Of a DNA stretch of 64,000 nucleotides, positions 11,518 to 20,485 are shown one piece after another. Made by a program: the position numbers and the translations under genes. The DNA is from Alitabrizicola rongguiensis (lineage in GTDB: Bacteria > Pseudomonadota > Alphaproteobacteria > Rhodobacterales > Rhodobacteraceae), in the NCBI RefSeq assembly GCF_021491355.1, contig NZ_JAKENF010000001.1, positions 1,054,001-1,118,000 on the forward strand. The letters run 5' to 3'. The notes beneath the pieces are model-generated. The model was not told the DNA's origin. It made no database searches and saw nothing but the letters and a program-made list of their open reading frames with translations. Within the stretch, counting starts at the first letter, position 1. Every line of letters begins with the position of its first letter.

Positions 11518-14453
11518 TCGGCGCTCTCCGCGGTCAGGGTAAAGGCTGAAGGAGGGTCGGACATGTCCCACTCACCGAACCGCGCCAAATGGTCATAGTC
11601 GCCCGCTTGCCTTTCGCCGAACATCGCGCGACGCGAGGCATAGCCCTGATCCTGGCGGCCATACTGGCGGATCAGGGCCAAAAGCTCGTTCCAGACCCTG
11701 TCCAGCAGATCGGCAGCAATCTCGGTTGACTCGATCTTGGCCCCGGCCCCAAGGCCGACATAGGTCACTCGTGCCACCTGCCTTGGTCCAAGCGCCGCGA
11801 ACCCGCCCCGCTCGGCCATCGCCGCCTCGAGCAGCAACTGTTTGTCGAATTTTTCTTGCTGCTTCTTCGTGGGTGGAGCGCCCGTCTTGTAGTCGAGAAT
11901 ATGCAGCAGTCCGTCCGGTTGTTCATCGATCCGATCGGGCCGGGCGGTCAGCGTGAAATCAAGGTCCGGCAGCCGGATCGCCCCGCGCTCTTCCAGGATA
12001 AGGGGCGTGCCTTCGGCTGCCCTTTCACGGGCGACAAAGGCGGGGGCGACACGCTCCAGCCGCGCCCGCCACAGGGCGCGAGCTGCGGGCCAGGGCGCCT
12101 CTTTCGCAAGAACGTCATCGGCAATCGACAGCAGACGCAGTCGTGCCATTTCGGCTGTCTCCTCGACCTGCTCGCGCATGAAACGTTCGAGGATCAGATG
12201 CAGGATCGATCCGCGCGCCAGTGCGTCCGGCGCGGGCCGCAGCGGGTCGAGCGGATAGAGCCTCAGGATGTAGCGTGCATAGATCGCGTAGGGATCGCGG
12301 ATCAGCCGGGAGATGCCGGTGACCGGCAGCTTTCTGGGGCGCAAGGCAACGGGCGGTCTGGGGGCGGGTCTGGGCGCGGGCGGACTTGGTGCGTCGGGCC
12401 TCTCCAGTACCCGCGCGAGATCAAGCCACCGCTGGCCCCGATCACGCATGGCCGTCAGCGCATCGGGCCCGTTTCGATCCGGCAGGCCGGCCATTAGGTT
12501 GGTCAGCCGGTTGATCCATCGCGATGGCACCGTTTCCGCCTCGGCATCGCGGAGCGCCCGGGTCAGGATTACCTCGCGCGCCGCGACCGCCTGCTGGTAG
12601 TCATGTGCGGAAAGGCCGATCTGTCGCTCGGGCAGCAGCAGCCCCGCTGCCTTGCGCATCTGGCGGTTCAGCCAAGGGTCTGGCGAGGGAAGCCGTGGCC
12701 AGACCCCGTCGTTCAGCCCGCCGAGGATGACCAGATCGGCCCGGCATTCGCGGGCCTCGCGTGTGCCGATGATGCGGATCCGCGGATGCACCGAAATCGA
12801 CTGGCGCACTTCGGTCTGGTTCGTCAGCGATGTGAAAAGGTCCCGGTACTCGGCTGCAGTCATCGCGCCGCCGTTTTCCGCCTCGCGCGCCAGATCCTCG
12901 ATCACGGCCGAGGCGGCCTGTCCGGCCTCCCGTTCCCAAAGGGCTCCAGTGGCCTCGGACCATGGACCCCGCGCGAGCGCTTCGGCCAGTGCGCGGTGCC
13001 GGGCGACGTGATCCGCAAGCTGCCGGGACCGCCCAAGATCAAGGCCGCAGACGGCATCGCCGATCCACTTCGCCCAAACTTGGGCCGACGGATCCTTGTG
13101 GCCGGCGGCCCAAGCCGAAAGTGCATCGACGGTCGGAAACAGCGGCCCATGGCGGCGCAGGTGCAATTCCAGCGCGCGGGTGAACAAGAGATGCGGCCCG
13201 CGCCCCTCGGCTGACGAGGTGATGGGGTGCTTCAGCAGCACAAGCAGGGTCTCCACCGTCAGCTTTTCGCCGAACAGCGCCGCGACATGGCGCAGGAACC
13301 GTCCGGGAGCCGAGACGCCAAGTGGCTGTCCGGCGCTGTCGTCCGGCGTGATGCCCCACCGGTCGAGCGCCGCGACGACCTGACGGGCCAGCAGGCGGTC
13401 GGCGGTGACCAGCGCAACCTCGCGGTCGGTCTCGGCAGCCTCGCGTAGGACGAGAGCGATTGCCAGGGCCTCGGCCCGTGGAGAAGGAGCCTCGATCAGG
13501 GTCATTCCTTGCGCGGCGAGCACGAGGTCCGGCAAGTGTTGTCCCTCGGTCAGCCAGCGGTCGGTAACCGGTGCGGGCCGCAGCGAGAGCGAGATCAGGC
13601 GGTTGCGTTCGGGTGCGGGCGGGGAGCAGGGGATCCAGGGGCGAAGATCGGCAGGGCTCTGGCCGCACAACTCCATCAAGCGGCGGAAACGGAACTGCGG
13701 GTGATCTTCGGACGTGAGCGCATCGTCCAGTTCGGCCCATGCGGATTGTGGCATGTCGCCATCGACCCCCGGCAGGATGATCGCCCCTTGCGGCAATGCG
13801 GCGACTGCCTGCATCAGGAGGGCCGTCGTCCCCCGCGATCCCGTCGACCCTGCGATCAGTACCGGATGGCTGGGTGGTGAGGATTGCCAGCGGCGCGCAA
13901 GCGCCTTGACCGCCATCCGCCGCCGCGCTTCGGCGTCGGGGGGTGATTCCCCGGTGAAGAAGGGTGTGACGATCGACAGGAAATCTTGTGCGCGCTTCCA
14001 GTGGGCAGAGTGATCGGACACGTCCAGTGCCGAAAGTGCTTCCGGCGGAACACCTTCGCCCTGCATCTCATCGATCAGATTGGCCAGGCTATCGGCCAGA
14101 TCATAGATGGCGGCTCGCGGCGCGAGGTCGGGCTGGGCATTCAGCAAGCCGGCAATGAGCTGGGTCAACTCTAACCGCCGCCGCAAGGGCGGGATTGCCG
14201 CCGGCATCGCCTCGTCCGGCGGCAGGAAAGGATCTGTGACAAGCCGCAGGCGGGGCAGGTATCCCGCGCCGCTTGCCAGGAAGCATTCCCGCACCGCCTT
14301 CAGCATCCGGCCGGAGTTCACGTACAGCTCGACGCTAGCCATCGCCTCGGGCGGATCCCCTGCCACACGTTCCTTCAGCCCGGCAACGAGGGCCGCGGCG
14401 AAATCTGCGCCGGGGGGCAGCGTGAACAGGCGTGGCGAGCCGGCTTCAAACAT
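11514..14453 (-). CDS. addB: Double-strand break repair protein AddB
   Basis: AddB is the second subunit of AddAB, with a degenerate helicase region and a RecB-type nuclease domain. The 979-residue protein starts MFEAGSPRLFTLPPGADF. Recognisable elements are VLIAGSTGSRGTTALLMQA in the helicase-like part, ILGGLNDGVWP, and in the nuclease domain LILERFM plus LHILDYKTGAPPT (the metal-binding Asp-Tyr-Lys region). The family usually carries an iron-sulfur cluster with four cysteines; I did not find a clear four-Cys set here, as in other alphaproteobacterial AddB. The start overlaps murU by eight bases and the stop overlaps addA by four. Confidence 0.93.
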   Translation of the reverse strand: MFEAGSPRLFTLPPGADFAAALVAGLKERVAGDPPEAMASVELYVNSGRMLKAVRECFLASGAGYLPRLRLVTDPFLPPDEAMPAAIPPLRRRLELTQLIAGLLNAQPDLAPRAAIYDLADSLANLIDEMQGEGVPPEALSALDVSDHSAHWKRAQDFLSIVTPFFTGESPPDAEARRRMAVKALARRWQSSPPSHPVLIAGSTGSRGTTALLMQAVAALPQGAIILPGVDGDMPQSAWAELDDALTSEDHPQFRFRRLMELCGQSPADLRPWIPCSPPAPERNRLISLSLRPAPVTDRWLTEGQHLPDLVLAAQGMTLIEAPSPRAEALAIALVLREAAETDREVALVTADRLLARQVVAALDRWGITPDDSAGQPLGVSAPGRFLRHVAALFGEKLTVETLLVLLKHPITSSAEGRGPHLLFTRALELHLRRHGPLFPTVDALSAWAAGHKDPSAQVWAKWIGDAVCGLDLGRSRQLADHVARHRALAEALARGPWSEATGALWEREAGQAASAVIEDLAREAENGGAMTAAEYRDLFTSLTNQTEVRQSISVHPRIRIIGTREARECRADLVILGGLNDGVWPRLPSPDPWLNRQMRKAAGLLLPERQIGLSAHDYQQAVAAREVILTRALRDAEAETVPSRWINRLTNLMAGLPDRNGPDALTAMRDRGQRWLDLARVLERPDAPSPPAPRPAPRPPVALRPRKLPVTGISRLIRDPYAIYARYILRLYPLDPLRPAPDALARGSILHLILERFMREQVEETAEMARLRLLSIADDVLAKEAPWPAARALWRARLERVAPAFVARERAAEGTPLILEERGAIRLPDLDFTLTARPDRIDEQPDGLLHILDYKTGAPPTKKQQEKFDKQLLLEAAMAERGGFAALGPRQVARVTYVGLGAGAKIESTEIAADLLDRVWNELLALIRQYGRQDQGYASRRAMFGERQAGDYDHLARFGEWDMSDPPSAFTLTAESAE

Positions 14454-15150
14454 GTCCGGATGCCGCAAGAAGCGCCTCTGCGTCGACGATCCCGTCCGGA
14501 TGGCCAACATCGCACCAGCCGCCGTCATGGACCATTCCGAACAACCTGCCCGCCTCCACCATTCCGCGCCAAAGCAGCCAGATAGAGAACGATCGTTCGG
14601 AAATTTCCAACAGTTGCTCTGTCCGCAGAATCTGTGCGCCGAGATAGACGTAACCGGGCCGTCCGGCGACAGGCGGATGCTGTATGCGGCCGTCATCGGC
14701 AAGCGTGAAGTCCGGCTTCGGCGCATGACCGGTTGCTTGTTCGACCGGCAACAACAGCAAAAGGCCGTCCATGTCATCCGACCAGCGGGAAATGAGTTCG
14801 GAAAGCGGATTCGCACCCGTCCAGACCGCATCGGTATTCAGCGTCAGCACCGGGCCGTCGCCAAGCAGAGGCAAAGCCTGTTTCAGCCCACCCCCGGTTT
14901 CGAGGATTTCCTCCCTCTCCCAGGAAAGGCGAAGGTCGCGACCGAAGAGGTGATCGGCAAGCTGCTCTCCACGGTAATGCAGGTTCACAACGATTGGCGC
15001 GACGCCGGCGGCTTCGGCGATATCCAGGGCGTGGTCGATCAGCGGCCGCCCCGCGACTGGGATCAGCGGTTTCGGGCGGTCGGCGGTCAGCGGCCCCATT
15101 CGGGTGCCGAAACCGGCGGCGAACAGCATCAGGGCGCGTGGTGGCCGCAT
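14446..15150 (-). CDS. murU: N-acetylmuramate alpha-1-phosphate uridylyltransferase
   Basis: A 234-residue nucleotidyltransferase. MurU makes UDP-MurNAc from MurNAc-1-phosphate in the peptidoglycan recycling route that bypasses the fosfomycin-sensitive MurA step. The N-terminus has the nucleotidyltransferase signature MLFAAGFGTRMGPLTADRPKPLIPVAGRP, with the G-x-G-T-R-M loop and the PKP Lys (written here in two parts of the same run). ETGGGLKQALPLLG and VLTLNTDAVW (the Asp that binds metal) follow. The ATG at 15148-15150 overlaps amgK by 22 bases. The directly adjacent kinase amgK gives the MurU assignment over other sugar nucleotidyltransferases. Confidence 0.88.
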   Translation of the reverse strand: MRPPRALMLFAAGFGTRMGPLTADRPKPLIPVAGRPLIDHALDIAEAAGVAPIVVNLHYRGEQLADHLFGRDLRLSWEREEILETGGGLKQALPLLGDGPVLTLNTDAVWTGANPLSELISRWSDDMDGLLLLLPVEQATGHAPKPDFTLADDGRIQHPPVAGRPGYVYLGAQILRTEQLLEISERSFSIWLLWRGMVEAGRLFGMVHDGGWCDVGHPDGIVDAEALLAASGHV

Positions 15151-16142
15151 TTGGCACGGATCCTTTCCAGTCGTTCCGGTGTCGGCGCGGGCAGGGTCTC
15201 CCTGCAAATCGCGGCCAGCGCCGCCAGTTCAGGCTGCTCGAGGTTGCGCTGCAATTGTGACCAGACCCGCGGAATCTTGTCGACATAGCCCGGTTTGCCA
15301 CCAACCAGCGACAGCCGGGCAAAGATCCCCAGAATCCGCAGCGCCCGCTGCGCGCCGAGCGCCGCATAAGCCGGGCCGAACCCTCCCTCGGCGCGGCCGG
15401 TGAGTGACAGATAGTACCGGATCATTGTCTGTTCGATCCCCTGCCCAGTGTCGCGCCGCGCATCCTGCAGAAGCGAAACAAGGTCGTAGCCCGGCTGGCC
15501 AAGCTGGGCGAGCTGGAAGTCGAGCACCCCGACCCGAGCGACTCCCCGCCTGTCCGGAAGCCACAGCAGGTTCTCGGCATGATAGTCGCGCAGGATCATC
15601 ACCCGAGGAGCATCCGCATGGTGCTGCAGTGTTTCTGTCAGAACCTTTCGGAACGGAGACGTGTCCATCCGGTCTCCGGTGATCGCAAAGCGGTACCAGT
15701 CCAGCGCAAATGCAGCGGCTCCGGCCCAATCGGCCGCGGTAAGGTTGGATAGTGCGGGGGGCGGATCGTTGCGCTCGATCTGCGCCAGAACCTCGACCGC
15801 CGCCTTGTAGAGCGGCTCCTCGAGTTCGGGCCGGCGTTCGATCAGCCGGGCATAGATGCCGTCGCCCAGATCCTCGATCAGCAAGAGGCCGCTAGCGATG
15901 TCTTGCGCGAGGATTCGTGGCGCAGACAAGCCGATCGAAAGGAGATGGTCGGCAATCCGAACGAAGCTCTCGGTATCCTCCCCCTCCTCGGGTGGAGCAT
16001 CCATCAGGACGGCACTTTTCCCATCCAGCGTCAGCCTCTCGTATCGTCGGGCCGAGGCATCGCCGGCCAGAAAACTCCGCGCGGCGTTGCCCCAGCCACA
16101 GCCGCTCAGGAAAGCGGTGATCGATGCGGCCCGGTCAGTCAC
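15129..16142 (-). CDS. amgK: Anomeric MurNAc/GlcNAc kinase
   Basis: A 337-residue protein of the aminoglycoside phosphotransferase (APH) fold. AmgK phosphorylates MurNAc at the anomeric carbon, giving the substrate of MurU. Features: an N-terminal GDASARRYERL loop, ILAQDIASGLLLIEDLGDGIY, the catalytic-loop element MILRDYHAENLLWL (Asp and Asn), and the metal-binding VGVLDFQLAQLGQPGYDLVSLLQDARRD block, in the order expected for APH kinases. It overlaps tsaE by eight bases at its start and murU at its end, so the three are transcribed together. APH-fold proteins vary in substrate; pairing with murU supports this one. Confidence 0.88.
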   Translation of the reverse strand: MTDRAASITAFLSGCGWGNAARSFLAGDASARRYERLTLDGKSAVLMDAPPEEGEDTESFVRIADHLLSIGLSAPRILAQDIASGLLLIEDLGDGIYARLIERRPELEEPLYKAAVEVLAQIERNDPPPALSNLTAADWAGAAAFALDWYRFAITGDRMDTSPFRKVLTETLQHHADAPRVMILRDYHAENLLWLPDRRGVARVGVLDFQLAQLGQPGYDLVSLLQDARRDTGQGIEQTMIRYYLSLTGRAEGGFGPAYAALGAQRALRILGIFARLSLVGGKPGYVDKIPRVWSQLQRNLEQPELAALAAICRETLPAPTPERLERIRAKCGHHAP

Positions 16143-16614
16143 GGAGAAGTGCCCCGAGCTTGTCCAGCCGGTCCAGCCAGGAGGCGCCGCCGGTCAGCGT
16201 CGCAATTCGTCCTTCGCCTTCAGCGCGCAGCACCAAGGTCAATGCATCGCCGGGGCGCGCCGTTCCAAAGCGTTCAGGCCATTCAACAAGACAGATGTCT
16301 CGGCCAAAGGCCTCTTCCAGGCCAAGTTCGAGCAGGTCGTCGGGATGGCTCAGCCGGTACAGATCGGCGTGCCAGATGGGCGGATGGCCGTCATACTCCT
16401 GAACCAGAGTGAAGGTCGGAGAGGGAACGTCTTCGTCCCGCCCCAGACGGGCCCGGATATAGGCGCGGGCGAAATGCGATTTTCCCGCGCCGATCGGACC
16501 TTCCAGAAGAATGATGTCGCCCGGCCTTGCGACCTTTGCCAGCACAATGGCCAACTGGTCGGTCGCTTCGGGGGTCGGCAGCGGAAGGGTGATCTGTCTA
16601 TCGGGCGTGGCCAT
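16135..16614 (-). CDS. tsaE: tRNA t6A biosynthesis ATPase TsaE
   Basis: TsaE (159 residues) is the ATPase of the TsaBDE complex that makes threonylcarbamoyl-adenosine at position 37 of ANN-decoding tRNAs. It shows PGDIILLEGPIGAGKSHFAR (Walker A, with Ser in place of the usual Thr), the family block PSPTFTLVQEY, and HADLYRL, then LVEWPERFG. TsaE proteins are short P-loop ATPases of exactly this size. The partner tsaD is also in the window at 28515-29612. tsaE lies directly downstream of the DivL homologue, a gene order shared with other alphaproteobacteria. Confidence 0.94.
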   Translation of the reverse strand: MATPDRQITLPLPTPEATDQLAIVLAKVARPGDIILLEGPIGAGKSHFARAYIRARLGRDEDVPSPTFTLVQEYDGHPPIWHADLYRLSHPDDLLELGLEEAFGRDICLVEWPERFGTARPGDALTLVLRAEGEGRIATLTGGASWLDRLDKLGALLRD

Positions 16615-16670
16615 GGCCCGAATCTATCGACCGGCAGGGCGACCGCAAGCGCTTTGCCCTGTCGGGACCG

Positions 16671-18254
16671 TCAGCCGAGCCCGGTGCGGCGCTGCGACAC
16701 GAAGGGCAGGGGCGTTCCGAAATCCTCGACCGGGGAAAGCTCCGCCTGGGGGAATGCGCTGAATTCCACCATCGTGGCCCCGCCAGTCAGCGAAACGACC
16801 CGGCACAGCAGGGCGCGGCCGTCTTGCAGCCGGATCGGCCAACCTGCAGCCGGTGCCACGGCTGCTCCCCGGACTACGGTCTCAATTTCGGCCCAGGCCG
16901 GGGTTGAGGACGACAGATTCCGCCAATAAGACGCGAGTTCGCCAATGTCGTGACAGCCGCCCTGAAAAACCTCCATCGGATCGTGGTTCCACATGGCCGT
17001 ATAGGCGGCATTGGCCAAGACAAGATCTCCGCCCTGCCCGAACACGGCTACAGCATCCGACACGGAATCGACGATGGCCTGCCCAAGCTCGACATTCGCC
17101 CGGTCGCGTCGGGTCTGGCTCATCTGAAGGGTGACATCCTCGAACAATAGTGCGAGGGCGCCTTCGGGATGAGGTCGGCCGATCACGCGGAAGGTCTGCC
17201 CGCCCGGAAGGTTCCAATGCTCTTCGAACTGTCCGATCGCCGAGGCTTTTTCTAGATCGGTCAGACGCTTGCGCCAATTGGAGAAGTCCTTCGGTTCCGG
17301 AATCATCTGACGGTCGCGCAACTGGTTGAGAAAGTCGAACAGTGTCGGGTTGCCGATCAGGAATTCGGGCGCGAGCGTAGTCAGGTCGGCCAAGGCCGGG
17401 TTGAACAGCGCAAGCTTTCGCTGCCGATCGAAAATCGCCAGACCAATGGGCAGGCTAGCAAAGGTCTTGGTCAGGGTCTGCGTGAATTCACGCAAGGTGC
17501 CCTCGGCTTGAACGAGGGCGTCGATGGGCTGGGCGAATGCCATGACGCCGTCGGCGAATGGGGCCGTCACCACCTCGAACCACATCGGCGCCTTGCCCGG
17601 CGGCACGATGCGGATGCGCTGCAGGCGCTGGGAGGCCAGCCGAAATACCCTTGGCAGCGGCCAGGACAGTTCCTCACCACTCTGAACGGCCAGCTTTAGG
17701 TAGGAACCGTTGGACCAGATCACCTCTTGCGCGCCGTTCTGCACCCAAACGGGATGCGGGGTCAGCCCGACCGTCGAGCGAAGCAGTTCCAATTCTTCGC
17801 CCGTTGCGCGCAGCGTGAGCGGATCGACGACAGCGCTGCGGTCCGCATCGGGATCCGTCAGCCTGATTTGTACCAGCCCGGATCGCAGTTCCGCCACGAG
17901 GGCGAGCGGCGTCAGCGCACCGCCCTGACCCGATTCAAGGACAAGCCTGCCTTCGTCGGGAAGTGCGGTAAGGCGGGTTTCGATGTCCGGAAAATGCCGA
18001 ACCAGAAACGCCAACAGACGTTGCCATGGCGGCCCCCGCAAACTCGAGCCGGCAATCAGGGCGCGCGCCGTCGGAGAAGCGTCTACCAGCGTTTCCCCAT
18101 CGAACAGGAAGATCGTGTCGGACGTCGCCGCATCGAGCAGCGGCATAAGCCGGTCGTCTGCCCGGCGCGGAAGAACGACGAGCAAACCAAGACCTGTCAG
18201 CGCTGCCACTACCGACACGAGGAACAACGAAACGATTGAGTACAAGTCTGCCAA
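16671..18254 (-). CDS. divL: PAS-domain regulator, DivL homologue lacking a kinase domain
   Basis: A 527-residue protein with one N-terminal membrane segment (about residues 6-28) and three PAS-like regions, around residues 165-190 (PHPVWVQNGAQEVIWSNGSY), 268-290 (LPIGLAIFDRQRKLALFNPA) and 398-422 (VSDAVAVFGQGGDLVLANAA). A short helical TRRDRANVELGQAIVDS linker precedes the last PAS. No H-box, N-box or G-box is present. In Caulobacter DivL is a PAS-rich pseudokinase that acts on CckA and thus on CtrA; Rhodobacter capsulatus has a DivL made of PAS domains only. The position upstream of tsaE supports the DivL assignment. It follows regB on the same strand by 67 bases but is probably not part of the redox system. 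Confidence 0.68.
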   Translation of the reverse strand: MADLYSIVSLFLVSVVAALTGLGLLVVLPRRADDRLMPLLDAATSDTIFLFDGETLVDASPTARALIAGSSLRGPPWQRLLAFLVRHFPDIETRLTALPDEGRLVLESGQGGALTPLALVAELRSGLVQIRLTDPDADRSAVVDPLTLRATGEELELLRSTVGLTPHPVWVQNGAQEVIWSNGSYLKLAVQSGEELSWPLPRVFRLASQRLQRIRIVPPGKAPMWFEVVTAPFADGVMAFAQPIDALVQAEGTLREFTQTLTKTFASLPIGLAIFDRQRKLALFNPALADLTTLAPEFLIGNPTLFDFLNQLRDRQMIPEPKDFSNWRKRLTDLEKASAIGQFEEHWNLPGGQTFRVIGRPHPEGALALLFEDVTLQMSQTRRDRANVELGQAIVDSVSDAVAVFGQGGDLVLANAAYTAMWNHDPMEVFQGGCHDIGELASYWRNLSSSTPAWAEIETVVRGAAVAPAAGWPIRLQDGRALLCRVVSLTGGATMVEFSAFPQAELSPVEDFGTPLPFVSQRRTGLG

Positions 18255-18321
18255 GCGCGCCCCCGGTTAATGTCGGATCAACCGTGGGCTTGAGATGCTT
18301 AAGGGAAGGTAAACGCGAAGC

Positions 18322-19707
18322 CTAAGGCAGGATTAGCTGGTTTTCTCCGGTCACTGCATCCGAAGCGCGGATCCTGTCGATTGGCCAGACAACCTCGACG
18401 ATGGCGCCGGAGCGTTCGGGATTCTCCTCGCTGCTCAGAAACGGGTCAGTGCCGTTCGCGAAGGTCAACTTTGCACCCGACCGTTCCAACAGCGTCTTGG
18501 CAATGAACAGGCCAAGGCCCATTCCTTCGTATTCGGGCCGCTTCGCGTCGTGATGCTCATCGCGGCGGTTCCGGACAAAGGGATCACCGATCCGTCCTAT
18601 GACATTGGGCGGATAGCCGGGACCATCGTCTGAAATGCGGAGCGTGATCTGCCGGTCGTCCCAGAGGGCATCCACCCAGACCCGGCTTTCCGCAAAGTCG
18701 ACGGCGTTCTGAATCAGGTTGCGGATACCATGGATGATCTCGGGGCTTCGCAGGATGGTGGGCTGTCTCGCATCGCCCAGACCGCCGGATCCGAGCGAGA
18801 AAGAAATCTCTTTCTTGCGCTTTATGTGAGGCTCCGCCGCTTCGCGCAGAACCGCGGCAATCGGGGCCTGATGAAGATGCAGGTCGTCTTTTCCCGCCCG
18901 GCCCATCGATTGCAGAATGTCGCGGCATCGGTCGGCTTGGCTCCGGATAAGGCCCGCGTCCTCCTGAAGTTCAGGCCATTCTGCCAACTCTTCGAACAGC
19001 TCGCTGCTGACCAGCTTTATCGTCGCAAGCGGCGTGCCAAGTTCGTGGGCGGCAGCGGCGACCACGCCGCCCAGATCGGTCAGCTTCTGCTCACGCGCGA
19101 GGGCCATCTGGGCTGCAAGTAGCCCGTCTGACATCGACCGGATCTCGGTCGCGACTCGGCGGCTGTAAACGGCAAGAAAGACGATCCCGATGACGATGGC
19201 CAGCCAGAAGCCGAACTCGAAGATCCCAGGTACCGACAGGACTGATCCGTCGGCAAATCGCAACGGCAGGTTGGTGAAGGTGATGACTGTGACGAGGAAA
19301 ATCGCAACGATCCCGAGAATGATGGTCGTCTGCAGTTCAAGAGCGCTGGCCGAGATCGTGACAGGTGCCAGGATAAGAAGCGCGAAGGGGTTGTGCAGGC
19401 CCCCCGTCAGGCCAAGGAGCAGAGCCAGTTGCGATATGTCGAACAGCAGCGTCGTCATAGCCTCTGCTTCAGTCAGCCGCTTGTTTTCGGGGAAGATGAA
19501 ACCGGCAGTCATGTTGGCGATCACGGCGGCGCCAATGACCAAGGCACAAAGGCCCATCGGCAGGACGAGATCGAAGACGACCGTCGCAGTTATGATCGCG
19601 GCGACCTGGCCGACAATTGCCAGCCAGCGCAACAGGATCAAGGTGCGCAGCTTCACCCAGTAGCTTCGCGTATCCCGTCCGAGAAGGTCGAGGCTGGCTG
19701 CGGGCAT
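18322..19707 (-). CDS. regB: Redox sensor histidine kinase RegB/PrrB
   Basis: RegB is the membrane kinase of the global RegBA (PrrBA) redox system that controls respiration, nitrogen and carbon fixation and, where present, photosynthesis genes. The 461-residue product has six hydrophobic segments in residues 20-182, the quinone-site heptapeptide GGLHNPF at 102-108, the phosphoacceptor His221 in AAAAHELGTPLATIK, and a redox-box Cys261 in QADRCRDIL followed by GKDDLHL. N and G boxes (NLIQNAVDFAE; ISDDGPGYP; GMGLGLFIAKTLLE) complete the kinase. I chose the ATG at 19705-19707, preceded by AAGGGG, because it gives the usual family length; an ATG at 19731 would add eight residues. It is divergent from senC-regA. 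Confidence 0.95.
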   Translation of the reverse strand: MPAASLDLLGRDTRSYWVKLRTLILLRWLAIVGQVAAIITATVVFDLVLPMGLCALVIGAAVIANMTAGFIFPENKRLTEAEAMTTLLFDISQLALLLGLTGGLHNPFALLILAPVTISASALELQTTIILGIVAIFLVTVITFTNLPLRFADGSVLSVPGIFEFGFWLAIVIGIVFLAVYSRRVATEIRSMSDGLLAAQMALAREQKLTDLGGVVAAAAHELGTPLATIKLVSSELFEELAEWPELQEDAGLIRSQADRCRDILQSMGRAGKDDLHLHQAPIAAVLREAAEPHIKRKKEISFSLGSGGLGDARQPTILRSPEIIHGIRNLIQNAVDFAESRVWVDALWDDRQITLRISDDGPGYPPNVIGRIGDPFVRNRRDEHHDAKRPEYEGMGLGLFIAKTLLERSGAKLTFANGTDPFLSSEENPERSGAIVEVVWPIDRIRASDAVTGENQLILP

Positions 19708-19789
19708 GGCGGTGGACCCCTTGGAAACCATGGACTATTGCTTCCTAGTCCGGCAGGACAGGGCGATCAATCCGGTGGGGGCACTTGGG
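19708..19789. promoter_or_regulatory. Divergent promoter region of regB and senC-regA-hvrA
   Basis: About 82 bases separate the chosen regB and senC starts and must carry both promoters, unless senC transcription begins inside regB. I could not find a convincing -35/-10 pair or an inverted RegA box here; the assignment rests on gene orientation alone. Confidence 0.4.
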
Positions 19790-20419
19790 ATGGCTGAGAA
19801 GATGAGGCGGCTTGTAGCTGGTGCTGCGCTTGTCGCGGCTGTGGGCTTTATCGGCTGGCAGGCCTATCAGGTCTACGGTCCCGACCCGGATCCTTTTGCC
19901 TCGTGCCGCAATGGCCAGATCGCCGGTGGCGCCGGCGCGATCGGCGGGCCCTTCACATTGATTGACGGTCAGGGGCGCACGGTAACGGACAAGGACGTGA
20001 TAACCGAGCCGACCTTGGTCTACTTTGGCTACACATCTTGCCCGGATGTTTGCCCACTGGACAATCTGCGCAATTCGGAAGCAGTCGATATCCTGGAAGA
20101 GCGGGGAATTTCGGCGACGCCGCTGTTCATTTCGATCGACCCCGATCGGGATACGGCACAGGTAATGGCTGACTATGCCAAGAACATGCACCCCAAGATG
20201 ATTGGCCTGACTGGCAGTGCAGACCAGGTAAGGCAGGCGGCGCAGGCCTATCGCGTTTTCTACCGCAAGCAGGACGACGGGGGCGAATTCTATCTGGTCG
20301 ACCATTCGACCTTCACCTATCTCGTCCTTCCGGGAACCGGATTTGTGGATTTCTTCCGACGTGAAACTACGTCCGAAGAGATGGCAGAGCGCGTTGCCTG
20401 CTTCACTGACCGGTCCTGA
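19790..20419 (+). CDS. senC: SCO1/SenC copper chaperone (PrrC)
   Basis: A 209-residue SCO1/SenC-family protein, membrane-anchored with a periplasmic thioredoxin-like domain, which delivers copper to cytochrome oxidase. The N-terminal segment about residues 12-28 is the membrane anchor. Copper ligands are visible as the Cys pair in GYTSCPDVCPLDNLRN and the His in LVDHSTFTYLVLPG; ISIDPDRDTAQVM is a family block. The ATG at 19790 puts the membrane anchor near the N-terminus; an internal ATG 12 bases later is possible. In Rhodobacter the gene sits between regB and regA, and here it is 66 bases upstream of regA. Confidence 0.94.
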   Translation: MAEKMRRLVAGAALVAAVGFIGWQAYQVYGPDPDPFASCRNGQIAGGAGAIGGPFTLIDGQGRTVTDKDVITEPTLVYFGYTSCPDVCPLDNLRNSEAVDILEERGISATPLFISIDPDRDTAQVMADYAKNMHPKMIGLTGSADQVRQAAQAYRVFYRKQDDGGEFYLVDHSTFTYLVLPGTGFVDFFRRETTSEEMAERVACFTDRS

Positions 20420-20485
20420 GTTGGGTTTGACCCAGCCAGGCAGAAGACATAAAACAGAATTCGAATTTGACCGCCGGAGGAACAT

